A DNA stretch of 64,000 nt from Ramlibacter sp. (GCA_019635435.1 JAHBZM010000001.1:372001-436000), one strand, 5' to 3'; counted from the stretch's first letter, positions 32,965 through 42,564 are shown. Numbers and translations: made by a program. Notes: generated from the sequence alone by a model not told the origin.

Positions 32965-33987
32965 TCATTCCGCCTTGATGCCGGCGACCTTGATCACCCG
33001 CACCCACCGGTCCAGCTCCTTGCCCACGAACTGGGTATAGGCCGCGCTGCCCAGTTCGGGCACCACAAAGCCAATGGACTCCATCCGCGCCCTGACAGCA
33101 GGCGCGCGCATGGCGGCCACGGCCGCGGCCTCCAGCTTGTCCACCACGGGCTTGGGCGTGCCCCTGGCCACCGACAGGCCTGACCACGACAGCGCGCTGA
33201 AGCCGGGGAAGCCGGACTCGTGAATGGTGGGCACATCCGGGTACAGCGGGTTGCGCTGCAGGCTGCTGACCGCCAGGGCCTTGAGTTTGCCGGCCTTCAC
33301 ATGCTGCAAGGCCGTGTCCTGGTTGATGAACATGATCGGGATCTGCCCCCCCAGCAGGTCCGTCATCATCGGGCCGCCGCCGCGGTAGGGAATGCCCACC
33401 ATGAACAGCGGCTTGCAGTTTTCCTTCTTCGCGCCGGTGCAGGTGCCAACGGTCTGCTTGAGCAATTCCATGGCCATGTGGCCCGACGCCGCCGGGGTGT
33501 AGCCGTAGTTGAGCTTGCCTGGGTTGGCGCGGCCATAGGCAATGAACTCGGCAAAGGTGTTGAACGGGGCCGACGGGTGAGCCACCAGCACATTGGGGCC
33601 GGAATGCACCTGCGTCAGGTGGATGAAATCCTTCATGGAGTCATACGGCATCTTGGGGTTGATGCCATGGGCCACGGCGTTCTGCCCCACGCCGGTCTGG
33701 ATCAGGGTGTAGCCATCGGCCGGCGCCTTCAGGGCGCGGTCGGTGCCCACCACGCCGCCGGCACCGCTGATGTTTTCAACCAGCACCGGCTGCTTGAGCG
33801 TCTTGGCCATTTCCTCGGAAATCAACCGCGCCATCACATCGCTGGTGCCGCCCGCCGGGAAGGGCGAGACCAGCTTGATCGGCTTGCTGGGGAAGTCCGA
33901 TTGGGCCTGCACGGCTACGGGAAGCGCCGCCAGGCTGACGGCGCCGCAGCCCAGCAGGGCCTGGACGAGGGTTCGTTTGGTGATCAT
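32965..33987 (-). CDS. Bug-family (TctC) periplasmic substrate-binding protein
   Basis: A 340-residue periplasmic binding protein. A signal peptide (about residues 1-28, ending VQAQS) is followed by the Bug hallmark YPxKPIxLV-like start (FPSKPIKLVSPFPAGG) and the DVMARLI/ENISGAGG segments. Bug proteins bind carboxylates, usually for a TctAB transporter; no TctA/TctB genes are here, as is common in Burkholderiales. First gene of the sugar-acid operon, so it likely binds its substrate. Confidence 0.93.
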   Translation of the reverse strand: MITKRTLVQALLGCGAVSLAALPVAVQAQSDFPSKPIKLVSPFPAGGTSDVMARLISEEMAKTLKQPVLVENISGAGGVVGTDRALKAPADGYTLIQTGVGQNAVAHGINPKMPYDSMKDFIHLTQVHSGPNVLVAHPSAPFNTFAEFIAYGRANPGKLNYGYTPAASGHMAMELLKQTVGTCTGAKKENCKPLFMVGIPYRGGGPMMTDLLGGQIPIMFINQDTALQHVKAGKLKALAVSSLQRNPLYPDVPTIHESGFPGFSALSWSGLSVARGTPKPVVDKLEAAAVAAMRAPAVRARMESIGFVVPELGSAAYTQFVGKELDRWVRVIKVAGIKAE

Positions 33988-34070
33988 GTGAAGTCTCCTG
34001 GTTGTAGGGGGATCAGACGGCCATGAGGCGGAAGGACCGGGGGCCGCGCCGGCGAAATATTAACATTCTA

Positions 34071-34087
34071 GTATTCCAGTAAAATAC
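34071..34087. promoter_or_regulatory. candidate operator between GntR and the sugar-acid operon
   Basis: GTATT-N7-AATAC in a short AT-rich stretch (about 34060-34125) that stands out from the GC-rich surroundings, between divergent GntR (34128) and Bug (33987). A plausible GntR site; weak evidence. Confidence 0.3.
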
Positions 34088-34127
34088 GCACTAACCCGCA
34101 GCAACCGCTCCGGTATATTCGAAAATC

Positions 34128-34871
34128 ATGGCCAGAGCGCGACCGCAAATACCCGACTTCCCCCGATCCGGCATCGCCCTGCCCACGACCGCGGCAGGTG
34201 CTGGCGCGCGCGGCCAGGTGAGCGTCCAGGTGTATGACACCCTGCGCCAGGCCATCCTTGACTGCAGCTTCCTGCCGGGCACGGCACTGTCAGAGCAGGC
34301 CATTTCCGATGAGCTGCAGGTCAGCCGGGCCCCGGTGCGCGAAGCCTTTCGCCAGCTGGTGGGCGAGGGCCTGCTCCAGAGCATCCCGCAGCGCGGCACG
34401 CTGGTGTCATTGCTCAGCCGCGCCAGGATCGCCGACGCCATTTTTGTGCGCGAGGTCATTGAATGCCGGGCCGCCGAGCTGGCGGCCAGTGCTCCGCTGG
34501 CGCAACGCCGCGGCCTGGCGGCCATCATCAAGCGCCAGGCCAGTGCCAGCGCCAGAAAGGACTACGCCACCCACCTGGCCGCCGACGAGGAGTTTCACCA
34601 CCAGATCCTCGCCCTGGCCGGCCACCCCCACGCCTGGAACCCGCTGCGCCTGGCACGCACCGGCATGAACCGCATCCGCCATCTCGCCATTCCCGAGCTG
34701 GGCAGCAACAGGATCGCCATCGACCACCACCGCGCCATCGTGGAAGCCCTGCTGGCCGGGGACGGACCGGCCGCCAGTGAAGCCATGCGGGTGCACATCC
34801 AGTCCCCGCTGCGCTTCCTCGACGCGATCCAGGCCCGCAGCCCCCAGTACTTCGAGCCAGACGCCCGGTAG
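34128..34871 (+). CDS. GntR-family regulator (FCD domain) of the sugar-acid operon
   Basis: A 247-residue protein. A winged helix (LPGTALSEQAISDELQVSRAPVREAFRQL) precedes an all-helical FCD domain with Asp/His ligands (DEEFHHQILALAGH, IDHHRAIVEALL). It is divergent from the Bug-ALDH-dehydratase-RraA operon and likely represses it until a sugar acid or pathway intermediate binds. The 20 N-terminal residues before the HTH are proline-rich. Start ATG at 34128. Confidence 0.92.
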   Translation: MARARPQIPDFPRSGIALPTTAAGAGARGQVSVQVYDTLRQAILDCSFLPGTALSEQAISDELQVSRAPVREAFRQLVGEGLLQSIPQRGTLVSLLSRARIADAIFVREVIECRAAELAASAPLAQRRGLAAIIKRQASASARKDYATHLAADEEFHHQILALAGHPHAWNPLRLARTGMNRIRHLAIPELGSNRIAIDHHRAIVEALLAGDGPAASEAMRVHIQSPLRFLDAIQARSPQYFEPDAR

Positions 34872-35000
34872 CGTCTTCTTCAACCAACTTTACACAGCAT
34901 CACGGCCGACTTATCGCGGCGATACATGGGCCGCTGAAACTGGCCCTCAACCTGATGCCGCTGTCTGGCAACAGGCTTTCTTCTCTGAAAGGAAGTTTCC

Positions 35001-35486
35001 ATGTCATTCGCTCCCCAACGCTTTTTGCTCACCGGCCTGATGGCCGCCTTTGCCGCCGCCGCCGTGGCGCAAACCCCGGCGCCGGCCGCGCCCGACGGCA
35101 AGCCCGCCATGCACCAACGCATGGGCCGGCACGACCCGGCCCAAATGAAGGAACACATGGCCAAGCGCCAGGCCGCGCTCAAGCAGAAACTGGCCATCAC
35201 CCCGGCCCAGGAAAGCGCCTGGACGGCCTGGACCAGCACCATGCAGCCGCCCGCCACGCCCCATGCCCGCCCCAGCCGCGAAGAGATCGCCAAGCTCACC
35301 ACGCCAGAACGCATCGACAGGATGCGCGCCATGCGGGCCGAGCGCCAGGCCACCATGGACAAGCGCGCCGACGCCACCAAGACCTTCTATGGCGCGCTGA
35401 CCGCCGAGCAGCAAAAGGTGTTTGATGCCGAAACCCTGAAGTTCGGCGGCCACCGCGGCGGGCACGGCCACCACCACAAGGGCTGA
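35001..35486 (+). CDS. Spy/CpxP-like periplasmic LTxxQ protein
   Basis: A 161-residue secreted protein. The signal peptide ends near AVAQT. The mature part is helical and basic, with two LTxxQ-like motifs (ITPAQ, residue about 69; LTAEQ, residue about 134), and ends in a His-rich tail (HRGGHGHHHKG). Spy/CpxP proteins are envelope chaperones or stress sensors; the His tail could bind metals. AAAGGAAG precedes the start. Monocistronic. Confidence 0.85.
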   Translation: MSFAPQRFLLTGLMAAFAAAAVAQTPAPAAPDGKPAMHQRMGRHDPAQMKEHMAKRQAALKQKLAITPAQESAWTAWTSTMQPPATPHARPSREEIAKLTTPERIDRMRAMRAERQATMDKRADATKTFYGALTAEQQKVFDAETLKFGGHRGGHGHHHKG

Positions 35487-35506
35487 GCCCCGCCCCGCGC
35501 ACAGGC

Positions 35507-36277
35507 CTACAGCCGGCCCTGCGCGTCGTCCTCCCCGGGCGGATGCGGCGTGGCACGCGCCAGTGCAAGCCACGCCGCAAACGGCAGCCCGGTCTCGTGC
35601 GGCAAGGCCCGGCGCGGCGCGGGCCGCACCACCTCCAGCCGCCAGGCCCCCGCGGCGCCGGCCACGGCCTGCATCACGCCAAAGGCCTGCGGGATCTCGC
35701 TGGCCTCGCCAATCTCGCGGCCCCTGGCGTCGCGCCCCAGCACATACCAGCACTCGCTGCTCATGGCCAGGTAGGCGCCGCGCTTGGCCTGGGTGCGCGG
35801 GCTGTCACGCAGCTCCCCCAGCAGATCGGCCCGCCGCGCCTTGACCTCGTGCACCGTGGGCACCAGGTAGCCCGCCACCGTGGTGTGGCGGATCGAAAAC
35901 ACATCGGGTTTTGCCACCACCCAGCGCCGCCCTTCGGAACTTTCCACCGGCGCGCGCAGGCTCAGGCCCGTGAACGCGGTGCGCCCCGCGCGCTGCATCT
36001 GCCGCGCCACCAGGGTCACCAGCGATTCATGGGCATCAAATGCCGCGCGATTGCGCGCCAGCGATGTCGCCAGTTGCGCCATGCCCGCGTCGGTCACCCG
36101 CAGTCCCTCGCGCAGCGAACCATCGGCATCGCGCGACGGCACGCGTTCCAGCAGGCCAGCGGCCAGCAGGTCCACCTCGATTGCATCCAGGCAGGGCCAG
36201 CCGGCCGAACGGTACATCTCGCGCAAACGCCGCGCATGAGAGCGCGGCAGTTGAGGCAAGACCCCCGCCGTCGCCAT
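35507..36277 (-). CDS. unknown protein with a PD-(D/E)XK-like nuclease pattern
   Basis: A 256-residue protein I do not recognise by name. The N-terminal third looks like a winged helix (about residues 10-75). The middle has Asp125 (KPDVFSIR) and Glu144-x-Lys146 (HEVKARRAD), the spacing of a PD-(D/E)XK nuclease core, as in MmcB-like proteins, followed by a helix with RTQAKRGAYLAM. It starts at 36277, next to the stop of the hybrid kinase, and is the last gene of the leftward pilus/kinase run. A real role in the pilus system seems unlikely; it may simply be co-transcribed. Confidence 0.6.
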   Translation of the reverse strand: MATAGVLPQLPRSHARRLREMYRSAGWPCLDAIEVDLLAAGLLERVPSRDADGSLREGLRVTDAGMAQLATSLARNRAAFDAHESLVTLVARQMQRAGRTAFTGLSLRAPVESSEGRRWVVAKPDVFSIRHTTVAGYLVPTVHEVKARRADLLGELRDSPRTQAKRGAYLAMSSECWYVLGRDARGREIGEASEIPQAFGVMQAVAGAAGAWRLEVVRPAPRRALPHETGLPFAAWLALARATPHPPGEDDAQGRL

Positions 36278-36278
36278 C

Positions 36279-38396
36279 TCAGGCCTGCGGCTCCAGCGCA
36301 GCCAGCGCCGCGTCGACCCGTCCGGCCTCGGTGCAAAACAGGGGCAACGCCCGTTCAAACAGCTCCCAGGCGTTCTGCCGCGCCGCCGTCTCCAGCCCCT
36401 TGGCCAGCATGGCGGCTCGCTCCGCCGTCAGGCTGGCCAGGGCACCCTTGAGCGCATGGGCATGACTGCGCGCGAGCGCGCTGTCGCGGTCGGCAAGCGC
36501 CTGCGTGAGGTGCCGGACGCGGTGCGCCAGATCGGCCCGCATCGCCACGGCAATCTCTTGCAGCGCCTCGCGGTCACCGCCCAACCGAGCCAGCAACTTG
36601 TCAGGGTCCAATGTCATTGTGCGGCCAGCCTGCTGGCCCTCAGCCTGGGCCACTGGCTCAGCCCTGGCGGTGTCCCGAGCCTTGAGCGCTGCCGCCATGG
36701 CCTCCACCAACGCCGGCACCGACACCGGCTTGGACACATACCCGTCCATCCCGGCCGCCAGACAGCGCTCGCGGTCGCCGGCCATGGCATGAGCCGTGAG
36801 CGCCACGATCGGAATGGGCGCCAATCCAGCCGCCACCTCGTGTTGCCGGATCTGACCGGTCGCCTCCAGACCACTGACTTCAGGCATCTGCACATCCATG
36901 AGGATCAGCTGCGCGCCGCCTTCCCTCCACATCGCAACAGCTTCGGCGCCGTTGTGAGCCACCGACACCTCGCACCCCATCTGGGCCAGCATCCGGCGCA
37001 TGAGCAACTCATTGACAGCGTGGTCCTCGGCCAGCAGAACGCGCACGCCCGCAAAGGCCCCGGCCGGCACCAGTGACTGGCGCGCCTGCGGCAGGGTGTC
37101 GTCCATCGCAACCCCCAACTCCAGCTCCAGCGCAAACACACTGCCCTTGCCTGGCAGGCTCACCACCGTGAGCTGGCCGCCCATCAATCGGGCCAGCCGA
37201 TCACAGATGGCCAGCCCCAGCCCCGTGCCACCGTACTGGCGGGTAATGGTGGCGTCCGCCTGGCTGAAGGCCTCGAAAATCGAGGCCTGCTTGTCGGCCG
37301 GGATGCCAATGCCTGTGTCCGCCACCTCGAAACGCAACCGCACATGCCCGCCCTGCGCCCCCTGGCCAAGGACTGCCAGCTCAACCTCGCCGCGTTCGGT
37401 GAACTTCACCGCGTTGGACATCAGGTTGGACACCACCTGACGCAGCCGCCCCGGATCGCCCACGAGCATCTGAGGCAGCCGGCCCTCCTGGCGCACCGAC
37501 ACACGCAAGCCCTTGTCCTGCCCGGCCAGCACATGCGGCGCGGCCGTTTCCTCGATCCACGGTTGCAGCTGGAAGGGAATGGCCTCCACGGCCATCTTGC
37601 CGGCCTCGATCTTGGAAAAGTCGAGCACGTCGTTCAGCAGCGCCAGCAGCGCCTGGGCCGAGCTCTCGACCAGCTTGAGGTACTGCGACTGCTCATCGGT
37701 CAACGCCGTGCCCGACATAAGCTGCGTCAGGCCCAGAATGCCATTGAGCGGCGTGCGCACCTCGTGGCTCATGTTGGCAAGAAATTCGCTCTTGGCCAGG
37801 TTGGCCGCCTCCGCCAGCGCCTGGGCTCGCTGCATCTCGGCCTCGGCGGTCTTGCGGGCGGTGATGTCGGCGTTGGTGCCGATCATCCGTGTGGCGCGGC
37901 CCAGCATGTCGCGCCCGGTCACCATGCCCCGGCTCTCCACCCAGATCCAGCCCTGCCGCGCCTTGACCCGGTGTTCGGCAACATAGCGCTCCTGGCGGCC
38001 AGACAGTGCTGCCACCACCGATTCGCGCAACTGAGGCAGGTCTTCCGGGTGCAGCAACGCCGCGAGTGCCTTCATGTCCCAGGTGGCCTCGGCCGCCACA
38101 TTCCCCAGCATGGCGGACCAGCGATCGGACAGGTAGACCTGGCTGGTATCGAGGTCCCACTCCCACAGCGCAAGCTGCGTCGCCTCCACAGCCAGTCTCA
38201 GGCGGTCCTCGGTTTCATCGAGCGCCTCCTCGGCCAGCAGGCGGCTGTTGGACTCGCGGCTGTACGAGGCCTGTAGCCGCGCCAGTTCGCGCTGCTGCTG
38301 CTCCAGCTTGGCCAGCAGGCGCGCGCTGTGCCGTTTCTCGGCGCTGAGCTCACTCAGGGCGCGGGAGAGGGAGTCCTCAGACGGGGGCGGGGTCAT
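36279..38396 (-). CDS. hybrid sensor histidine kinase (PAS-HisKA-HATPase-REC-Hpt)
   Basis: A 705-residue cytoplasmic hybrid kinase with no clear membrane helix. An N-terminal coiled coil (about 1-62) leads into a PAS domain (about 65-185), HisKA with H211 (MSHEVRTPLNG), HATPase (N box NLMSNAVKF, G boxes DTGIGIP and GGTGLGLAI), a receiver (Asp501 in LILMDVQMP) and a C-terminal Hpt domain (His647, AHALKG). The coding start at 38396 lies 22 bp after the tip-protein gene. It likely phosphorylates the sigma-54 response regulator at the other end of the pilus operon. Confidence 0.92.
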   Translation of the reverse strand: MTPPPSEDSLSRALSELSAEKRHSARLLAKLEQQQRELARLQASYSRESNSRLLAEEALDETEDRLRLAVEATQLALWEWDLDTSQVYLSDRWSAMLGNVAAEATWDMKALAALLHPEDLPQLRESVVAALSGRQERYVAEHRVKARQGWIWVESRGMVTGRDMLGRATRMIGTNADITARKTAEAEMQRAQALAEAANLAKSEFLANMSHEVRTPLNGILGLTQLMSGTALTDEQSQYLKLVESSAQALLALLNDVLDFSKIEAGKMAVEAIPFQLQPWIEETAAPHVLAGQDKGLRVSVRQEGRLPQMLVGDPGRLRQVVSNLMSNAVKFTERGEVELAVLGQGAQGGHVRLRFEVADTGIGIPADKQASIFEAFSQADATITRQYGGTGLGLAICDRLARLMGGQLTVVSLPGKGSVFALELELGVAMDDTLPQARQSLVPAGAFAGVRVLLAEDHAVNELLMRRMLAQMGCEVSVAHNGAEAVAMWREGGAQLILMDVQMPEVSGLEATGQIRQHEVAAGLAPIPIVALTAHAMAGDRERCLAAGMDGYVSKPVSVPALVEAMAAALKARDTARAEPVAQAEGQQAGRTMTLDPDKLLARLGGDREALQEIAVAMRADLAHRVRHLTQALADRDSALARSHAHALKGALASLTAERAAMLAKGLETAARQNAWELFERALPLFCTEAGRVDAALAALEPQA

Positions 38397-38418
38397 GGGT
38401 CGGCACGGTAGGGCAGGC

Positions 38419-39273
38419 TCATTGTGCCGTGATGGTGATCAGCAGGTCATCGGCATAGTCGCCCGCCAGGACCCGTTCGACCGTTCCGATCTCGACCTCG
38501 ATGCGGTGGTGCGCCACACCGGCTGACGGGATGCTGATGCCCGCACCCGAGGCTTTCGGGCTGATGACAGCCCCACCCACCCGCAGCCGGTAGTCCACCG
38601 CCGACTGCACAAAACGGCGGTTGACCAGCCGACCGCCATGGGCGCTCTCGAGCGTGATGCGATGGCCCGTGTTGGCCTGGACATCCAGTTGCGTGCTGCG
38701 TTGCGCCCCTTGGGCCAATTCACCAAAATCCAGCCGCGCCACCTTGCCGGCGCTGCCCGCAAACGCCGCGCGAACAGCCGCCGTCACCTGGACCGATACC
38801 GGCACCTCGCGCTCGTCCACCGTCCCGGTTCCGTCCACCAGCCGCAGTCGCAGCGAAGCCACGTAAGTCCCTGGACTGACCCACTGGGCCGCATAGGGCC
38901 TGGCCCAGAGGTACACCGTCGATTCGCGGCCCCCGTCCAGGGCCACGGCAGCGGCGTCCTGCGGCGCAGCGGCCACGGGCGCACTTCCGCCCGCATCGGT
39001 GCTCAACGACACTCGCAGCGGCATGCCGCCGGGGCCGGTCAGCGGCAGTTCGCCGGCCACGCCCGGCCACTCCACCTGCAGCGAAGCCAGACATCCCTTG
39101 CCGCCAACCACCCGCACCTGCATCGGCTGCGCGATCGCCGGCCCCGCGCCCGGATCGTAGGCGCCCAGCGACCAGCCCCCCGGCGCCACCAGCGTGCAGG
39201 CCATGCCGACCCCCTGCGCCAGGCCGCAGCCCGCCAGCAGCAGGCCCTTCAACACCGCGGCCAGGCGCTTCAC
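38419..39273 (-). CDS. putative pilus tip/adhesin protein of a chaperone-usher system (spore coat U-like)
   Basis: A 284-residue secreted protein. The signal peptide is about 25 residues (ending GMACT). The start of the mature part, ACTLVAPGGWSLGAYDPG, resembles spore coat U/Csu subunits, which start with a cysteine and carry a second cysteine in a short disulphide (GKGCLAS). The length (two domains, about 125 residues each) fits a tip adhesin rather than the 155-residue pilin. GTG start at 39273 overlaps the usher stop by 4 bases. Confidence 0.75.
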   Translation of the reverse strand: MKRLAAVLKGLLLAGCGLAQGVGMACTLVAPGGWSLGAYDPGAGPAIAQPMQVRVVGGKGCLASLQVEWPGVAGELPLTGPGGMPLRVSLSTDAGGSAPVAAAPQDAAAVALDGGRESTVYLWARPYAAQWVSPGTYVASLRLRLVDGTGTVDEREVPVSVQVTAAVRAAFAGSAGKVARLDFGELAQGAQRSTQLDVQANTGHRITLESAHGGRLVNRRFVQSAVDYRLRVGGAVISPKASGAGISIPSAGVAHHRIEVEIGTVERVLAGDYADDLLITITAQ

Positions 39274-41789
39274 GGCTTGACCTCCTTCAGTGTGACGCCC
39301 CCGAGATCGACCACCCCCGACTGCTCGGGGCCGATCTCGACGCGGGCCAGTGGCGCGGCCTCGCCCGGGCGCACCAGGAGGTAGCGGCCCGGGCGCAGCG
39401 GCGGGCTCATGAAACCGCCACGCCGGTTGGTGAAAAGATCAATCGCTTCGCCCTTGCCGCCCACCGGTTGCAGGCGCAGCGCCTGCAGCGCCAGCGTCTG
39501 CTGCTGGGCTCCCAGCAGTTGGCCGCGAACCTGGGTGTTGGCGTCCGAGCCCACCGACACCAGCAGGACCGAGCGGTAGGCTGGCAGCAGCAGCGGCCGA
39601 TCGATCCCCAGGCTGCGCCCCGGCGGCAGGTTCTCGGCATCAAGCTGGAGTTGGCGCGGGCTGTAGGCGATCAGGTCGCTCAGCACGGGCGCGCCCAGGC
39701 TGTCACTGGCCGCGGCTGCCCGTTCGCGCTGCGGGTCCACCACCAGGCGCAAGCCTTCCATCCCGCGCCGCGGCACCAGCACGGCGGCCGAGTCCACCAC
39801 CGGCGCCGCCAGGCGCAGCCCCGCCCGGCTGACCACCAGGCCCGATGCGAGCGTGAGCTCCTGCAGCGTGGTGTTGCCCGTGGCCTGCTGGGTCTGCGTG
39901 GCGGCCCAGGTCAGCTCGCCGCGGCCGGTGAACAATTGCCCGCGCAGCGCGGTCTCGTCGGCGCTTTGGGCCCGGGTGCGGGTGGCGCTGACGCGCCAGG
40001 GCGCTTCGCCACCACCAAGTGTGGTCACGCCATTGGCTTCAAGATCGGCCTGGGTGCGCCGGTCCTGTGACTGGTAGGCCAATGCGCCGCGCAACGACGT
40101 CCCGGCTGGCGAGGTCTCGCCGCTGTAACGCAGCGACACAAACCCGGTGGTCAGCGCTCGGTCTGTTCCCGAGCGTGCCCGCGACACCGCAAACTCCGCC
40201 GACCAGTGGCGACCCAGGCGCCGGCGCAGCGTCAGGGTCTCGCTGCTGCTGCGGTCTTTCAGCTGCGGCGAATGCCGCCGTGCCAAGGAAACCGTCGCAC
40301 CCCAGCCGCCGCCCCAGATGAGACCGGCGCGCAGGCCCGCCTCGGTACTCGACGCAGACGGCCGGTCACTGTCCACGGCGGCAAACCCGGCGCTGGTGCG
40401 CTGCACCTGCGCCGCCACGGAAGCGCCGTAACGGGCGCCCGTGCGCGACGCGGTGCTGGCCCGCCACTGCAGCGACACCGCATGCCCGCCACCCCAGGGC
40501 TGCTGCGAACGGGCGGCCCAAGCGGCCAACGTGCCCGCAGGCACCGCCCAGGTCGCCTCGGCCTGCAGAATCCTGGCTGCACCCGTGGCGCGGTTGCGCC
40601 ATTGCAGGCCTGCACCGGCCGTCAGCGCGGGCGTCCAGCCACGGCGCCACCACGCCGACAGTGCGCGCTCACCGCTGCTGTAAGCGCGGCTGCCAGCGCC
40701 CAGCTGCACCGGCACGCCCAGCGCCAGGTCCCATTCCGACAGCCCTGGTGCCAGCAGGCTCGAATCAAAGAAATACGACACCCGCCGCTCCTCCACCCGG
40801 CCACCGGGCTCCAGCACGCGAAGCACCACATCATTGGCGCCGTTGAACACGGGAATGTCGCGCAGGTTGTAGATCCCGGGCGCCAGCCGCAGGGTCCGCA
40901 CCACAAAGCCATTGACCTGCACATCAACGCTGCCACCGTTCGGCAGGCCCAGGGTTTCGGAAGGTTGCGACTGGCTGTTGAGCGCAGGGTTCAGCCCGTA
41001 GTAGCGGCTCAGCCGCAGCCCGCCGAGGGCCTGCGCGCCCAGCCCCGGCCGAACCGCGCTGCTCACGTCGCCCAGCGAGAATCGCACAGCAGAGTCCGGC
41101 CAGTCGCGCAGCACACGGGTTTCGTAGCGCTCAAACCCACCGCCCGAGCCATCCGTGGCCACCGAGCCATTGCTCTCCAGAACCCACTCGCCCGCGCGGG
41201 CCGCGCCATCGGCAAACAGGCGCGATCGGCGCAGCACGGTGCCGTCGCCCGACTGCTGCGAGGCGGCCCAGCGCCAGTTGGCCAGCAGGCTCCAGCGCTC
41301 AGCTGTCACCCGGCCTTCCTCGCCACCATCGTCCGGGTTGCCGTGGGCATCCAGCCGCAATTCGCGCACAGCCCGCAAGGCCAGAGGGACCACAAGATCC
41401 ATGGCGATGCGCTGCGCGGAGTAACGGGCCTCGATTCCGATGGCTGCGAGCTGCGCCTGGTCCAGCCAGCCGTCGGGCGCCTCTCCCTGCACGCGAGCCA
41501 GCACCTCGGGGCGCAGCACCTGTCGCAGCGCCTGCGCCAGCGGCTTGCGGGCCATCCGCACCCCCTGGGCCGTGACTTCGGCATCCAGCGTGCCGAGTTC
41601 GCGACCATCGAGCGTCGTAGGCAGGGCCATGCGCTGTGCCGCGCGCGCCCGCCGTTTGCCAAAAGCCTGCTCGAATATTTTTTGCGCGTCGGCGCTGGCC
41701 GCCGGCGCCTGGGCATGGGCGTCGCCCACAGACCACCCCATGCCCACCACGCCCGGCAAGGCCAACAGCGCGGCGTGAGGCAGCCGCAT
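39270..41789 (-). CDS. outer-membrane usher of an archaic (Csu-like) chaperone-usher pilus
   Basis: An 839-residue protein. The signal peptide ends AHAQA. An N-terminal domain precedes a large beta barrel with a plug (NGFVVRTLRLAPGIYNLRDIPVFNG, RRVSYFFDSSLLAPGLSEWDLALGV) and C-terminal domains (RGGFMSPPLRPGRYLLV). Ushers form the outer-membrane pore for pilin secretion and assembly. It follows the chaperone gene by 8 bp and overlaps the tip gene. The sequence matches the archaic/sigma class rather than the FimD class, but that is read from context and pattern. Confidence 0.9.
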   Translation of the reverse strand: MRLPHAALLALPGVVGMGWSVGDAHAQAPAASADAQKIFEQAFGKRRARAAQRMALPTTLDGRELGTLDAEVTAQGVRMARKPLAQALRQVLRPEVLARVQGEAPDGWLDQAQLAAIGIEARYSAQRIAMDLVVPLALRAVRELRLDAHGNPDDGGEEGRVTAERWSLLANWRWAASQQSGDGTVLRRSRLFADGAARAGEWVLESNGSVATDGSGGGFERYETRVLRDWPDSAVRFSLGDVSSAVRPGLGAQALGGLRLSRYYGLNPALNSQSQPSETLGLPNGGSVDVQVNGFVVRTLRLAPGIYNLRDIPVFNGANDVVLRVLEPGGRVEERRVSYFFDSSLLAPGLSEWDLALGVPVQLGAGSRAYSSGERALSAWWRRGWTPALTAGAGLQWRNRATGAARILQAEATWAVPAGTLAAWAARSQQPWGGGHAVSLQWRASTASRTGARYGASVAAQVQRTSAGFAAVDSDRPSASSTEAGLRAGLIWGGGWGATVSLARRHSPQLKDRSSSETLTLRRRLGRHWSAEFAVSRARSGTDRALTTGFVSLRYSGETSPAGTSLRGALAYQSQDRRTQADLEANGVTTLGGGEAPWRVSATRTRAQSADETALRGQLFTGRGELTWAATQTQQATGNTTLQELTLASGLVVSRAGLRLAAPVVDSAAVLVPRRGMEGLRLVVDPQRERAAAASDSLGAPVLSDLIAYSPRQLQLDAENLPPGRSLGIDRPLLLPAYRSVLLVSVGSDANTQVRGQLLGAQQQTLALQALRLQPVGGKGEAIDLFTNRRGGFMSPPLRPGRYLLVRPGEAAPLARVEIGPEQSGVVDLGGVTLKEVKP

Positions 41790-41797
41790 CCGCCGTC

Positions 41798-42523
41798 CTA
41801 CTCAAGGATCAAGCGGGCCGGCGCGCTCACGGCATCCAGGCCAGCCGGCGCCGCGACGCGGAACACCCGCGTCGTACCAGCCAGCAGGTTTTCACCTTCC
41901 ATGCCCTTGAGCTGGTCGCCACTCAGCGTCATGCCGGCCACTTGGAGCTTGACGCCCTTGAGGATCTTGCGGGTCCCGCCCTCATTGGTCACCGACACTT
42001 GCAGCCAGCGCTTGTCGCCCTCGGCCACCAGGCGGGTCTCTCCCACTTTGAGCACGGCTTTCACATTGCCCGGCACCACATAGACCGAGGCCACGTACTT
42101 CACCAGCAGGCGCATGCGCCCGCCGTTCTGCGCCACCTGGCCCACGTCCACGGGCAACTGCTCGGCAATCAGCCGATAGGCCTGCTCGCGCTCGATGGCC
42201 GACGTGCCCACATACTGAACACGAACGGTCTGGACCTGCCCGGGCTGCAACACCACCTGGGCAGGAAACACATTGAACTGGTCTTCAGCATCGGTCAGGA
42301 CGTCGTCCCCATTGGCCGCCATGGCGCGGGCCTTGACGGTGATCTCCACCGCGGCCGGTTCGGGCGTCGTGTTTTCCAGGCGGAACACCTGGGTGGCTCC
42401 GCGGCCCGCCGGACTGAAGTCCATTTCAATGGGCGTGAATGAAATGGCGTGGGCGCACAGGCCGGACAGCGCCAGGGCTAGCGCAGCAGCGCCGCGCAAC
42501 AGAAAGCGTGAAAAAGGTCTCAT
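41798..42523 (-). CDS. periplasmic pilus chaperone (Csu/archaic type)
   Basis: A 241-residue protein. The signal peptide ends GLCAHAISF; two immunoglobulin-like domains follow (FRLENTTPEPAAVEITVKAR; QVVLQPGQVQTVRVQYVG, a typical G1-strand motif). It caps pilin subunits in the periplasm and delivers them to the usher. The start is ATG 42523 preceded by GGAGACAAACC; an upstream ATG at 42538 adds five residues. It lies 41 bp after the response-regulator gene. Confidence 0.9.
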   Translation of the reverse strand: MRPFSRFLLRGAAALALALSGLCAHAISFTPIEMDFSPAGRGATQVFRLENTTPEPAAVEITVKARAMAANGDDVLTDAEDQFNVFPAQVVLQPGQVQTVRVQYVGTSAIEREQAYRLIAEQLPVDVGQVAQNGGRMRLLVKYVASVYVVPGNVKAVLKVGETRLVAEGDKRWLQVSVTNEGGTRKILKGVKLQVAGMTLSGDQLKGMEGENLLAGTTRVFRVAAPAGLDAVSAPARLILE

Positions 42524-42564
42524 GGTTTGTCTCCGCAAAAGTGAAGCCGTCTAGGCTGATGCTT

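Noticed and set aside
35500..35520. Another CTACAGC near the Spy-like gene (35509)
   Set aside because: It differs from GTCCTACAGC in its left part and lies between a stop codon and the end of a convergent gene, not upstream of a start.
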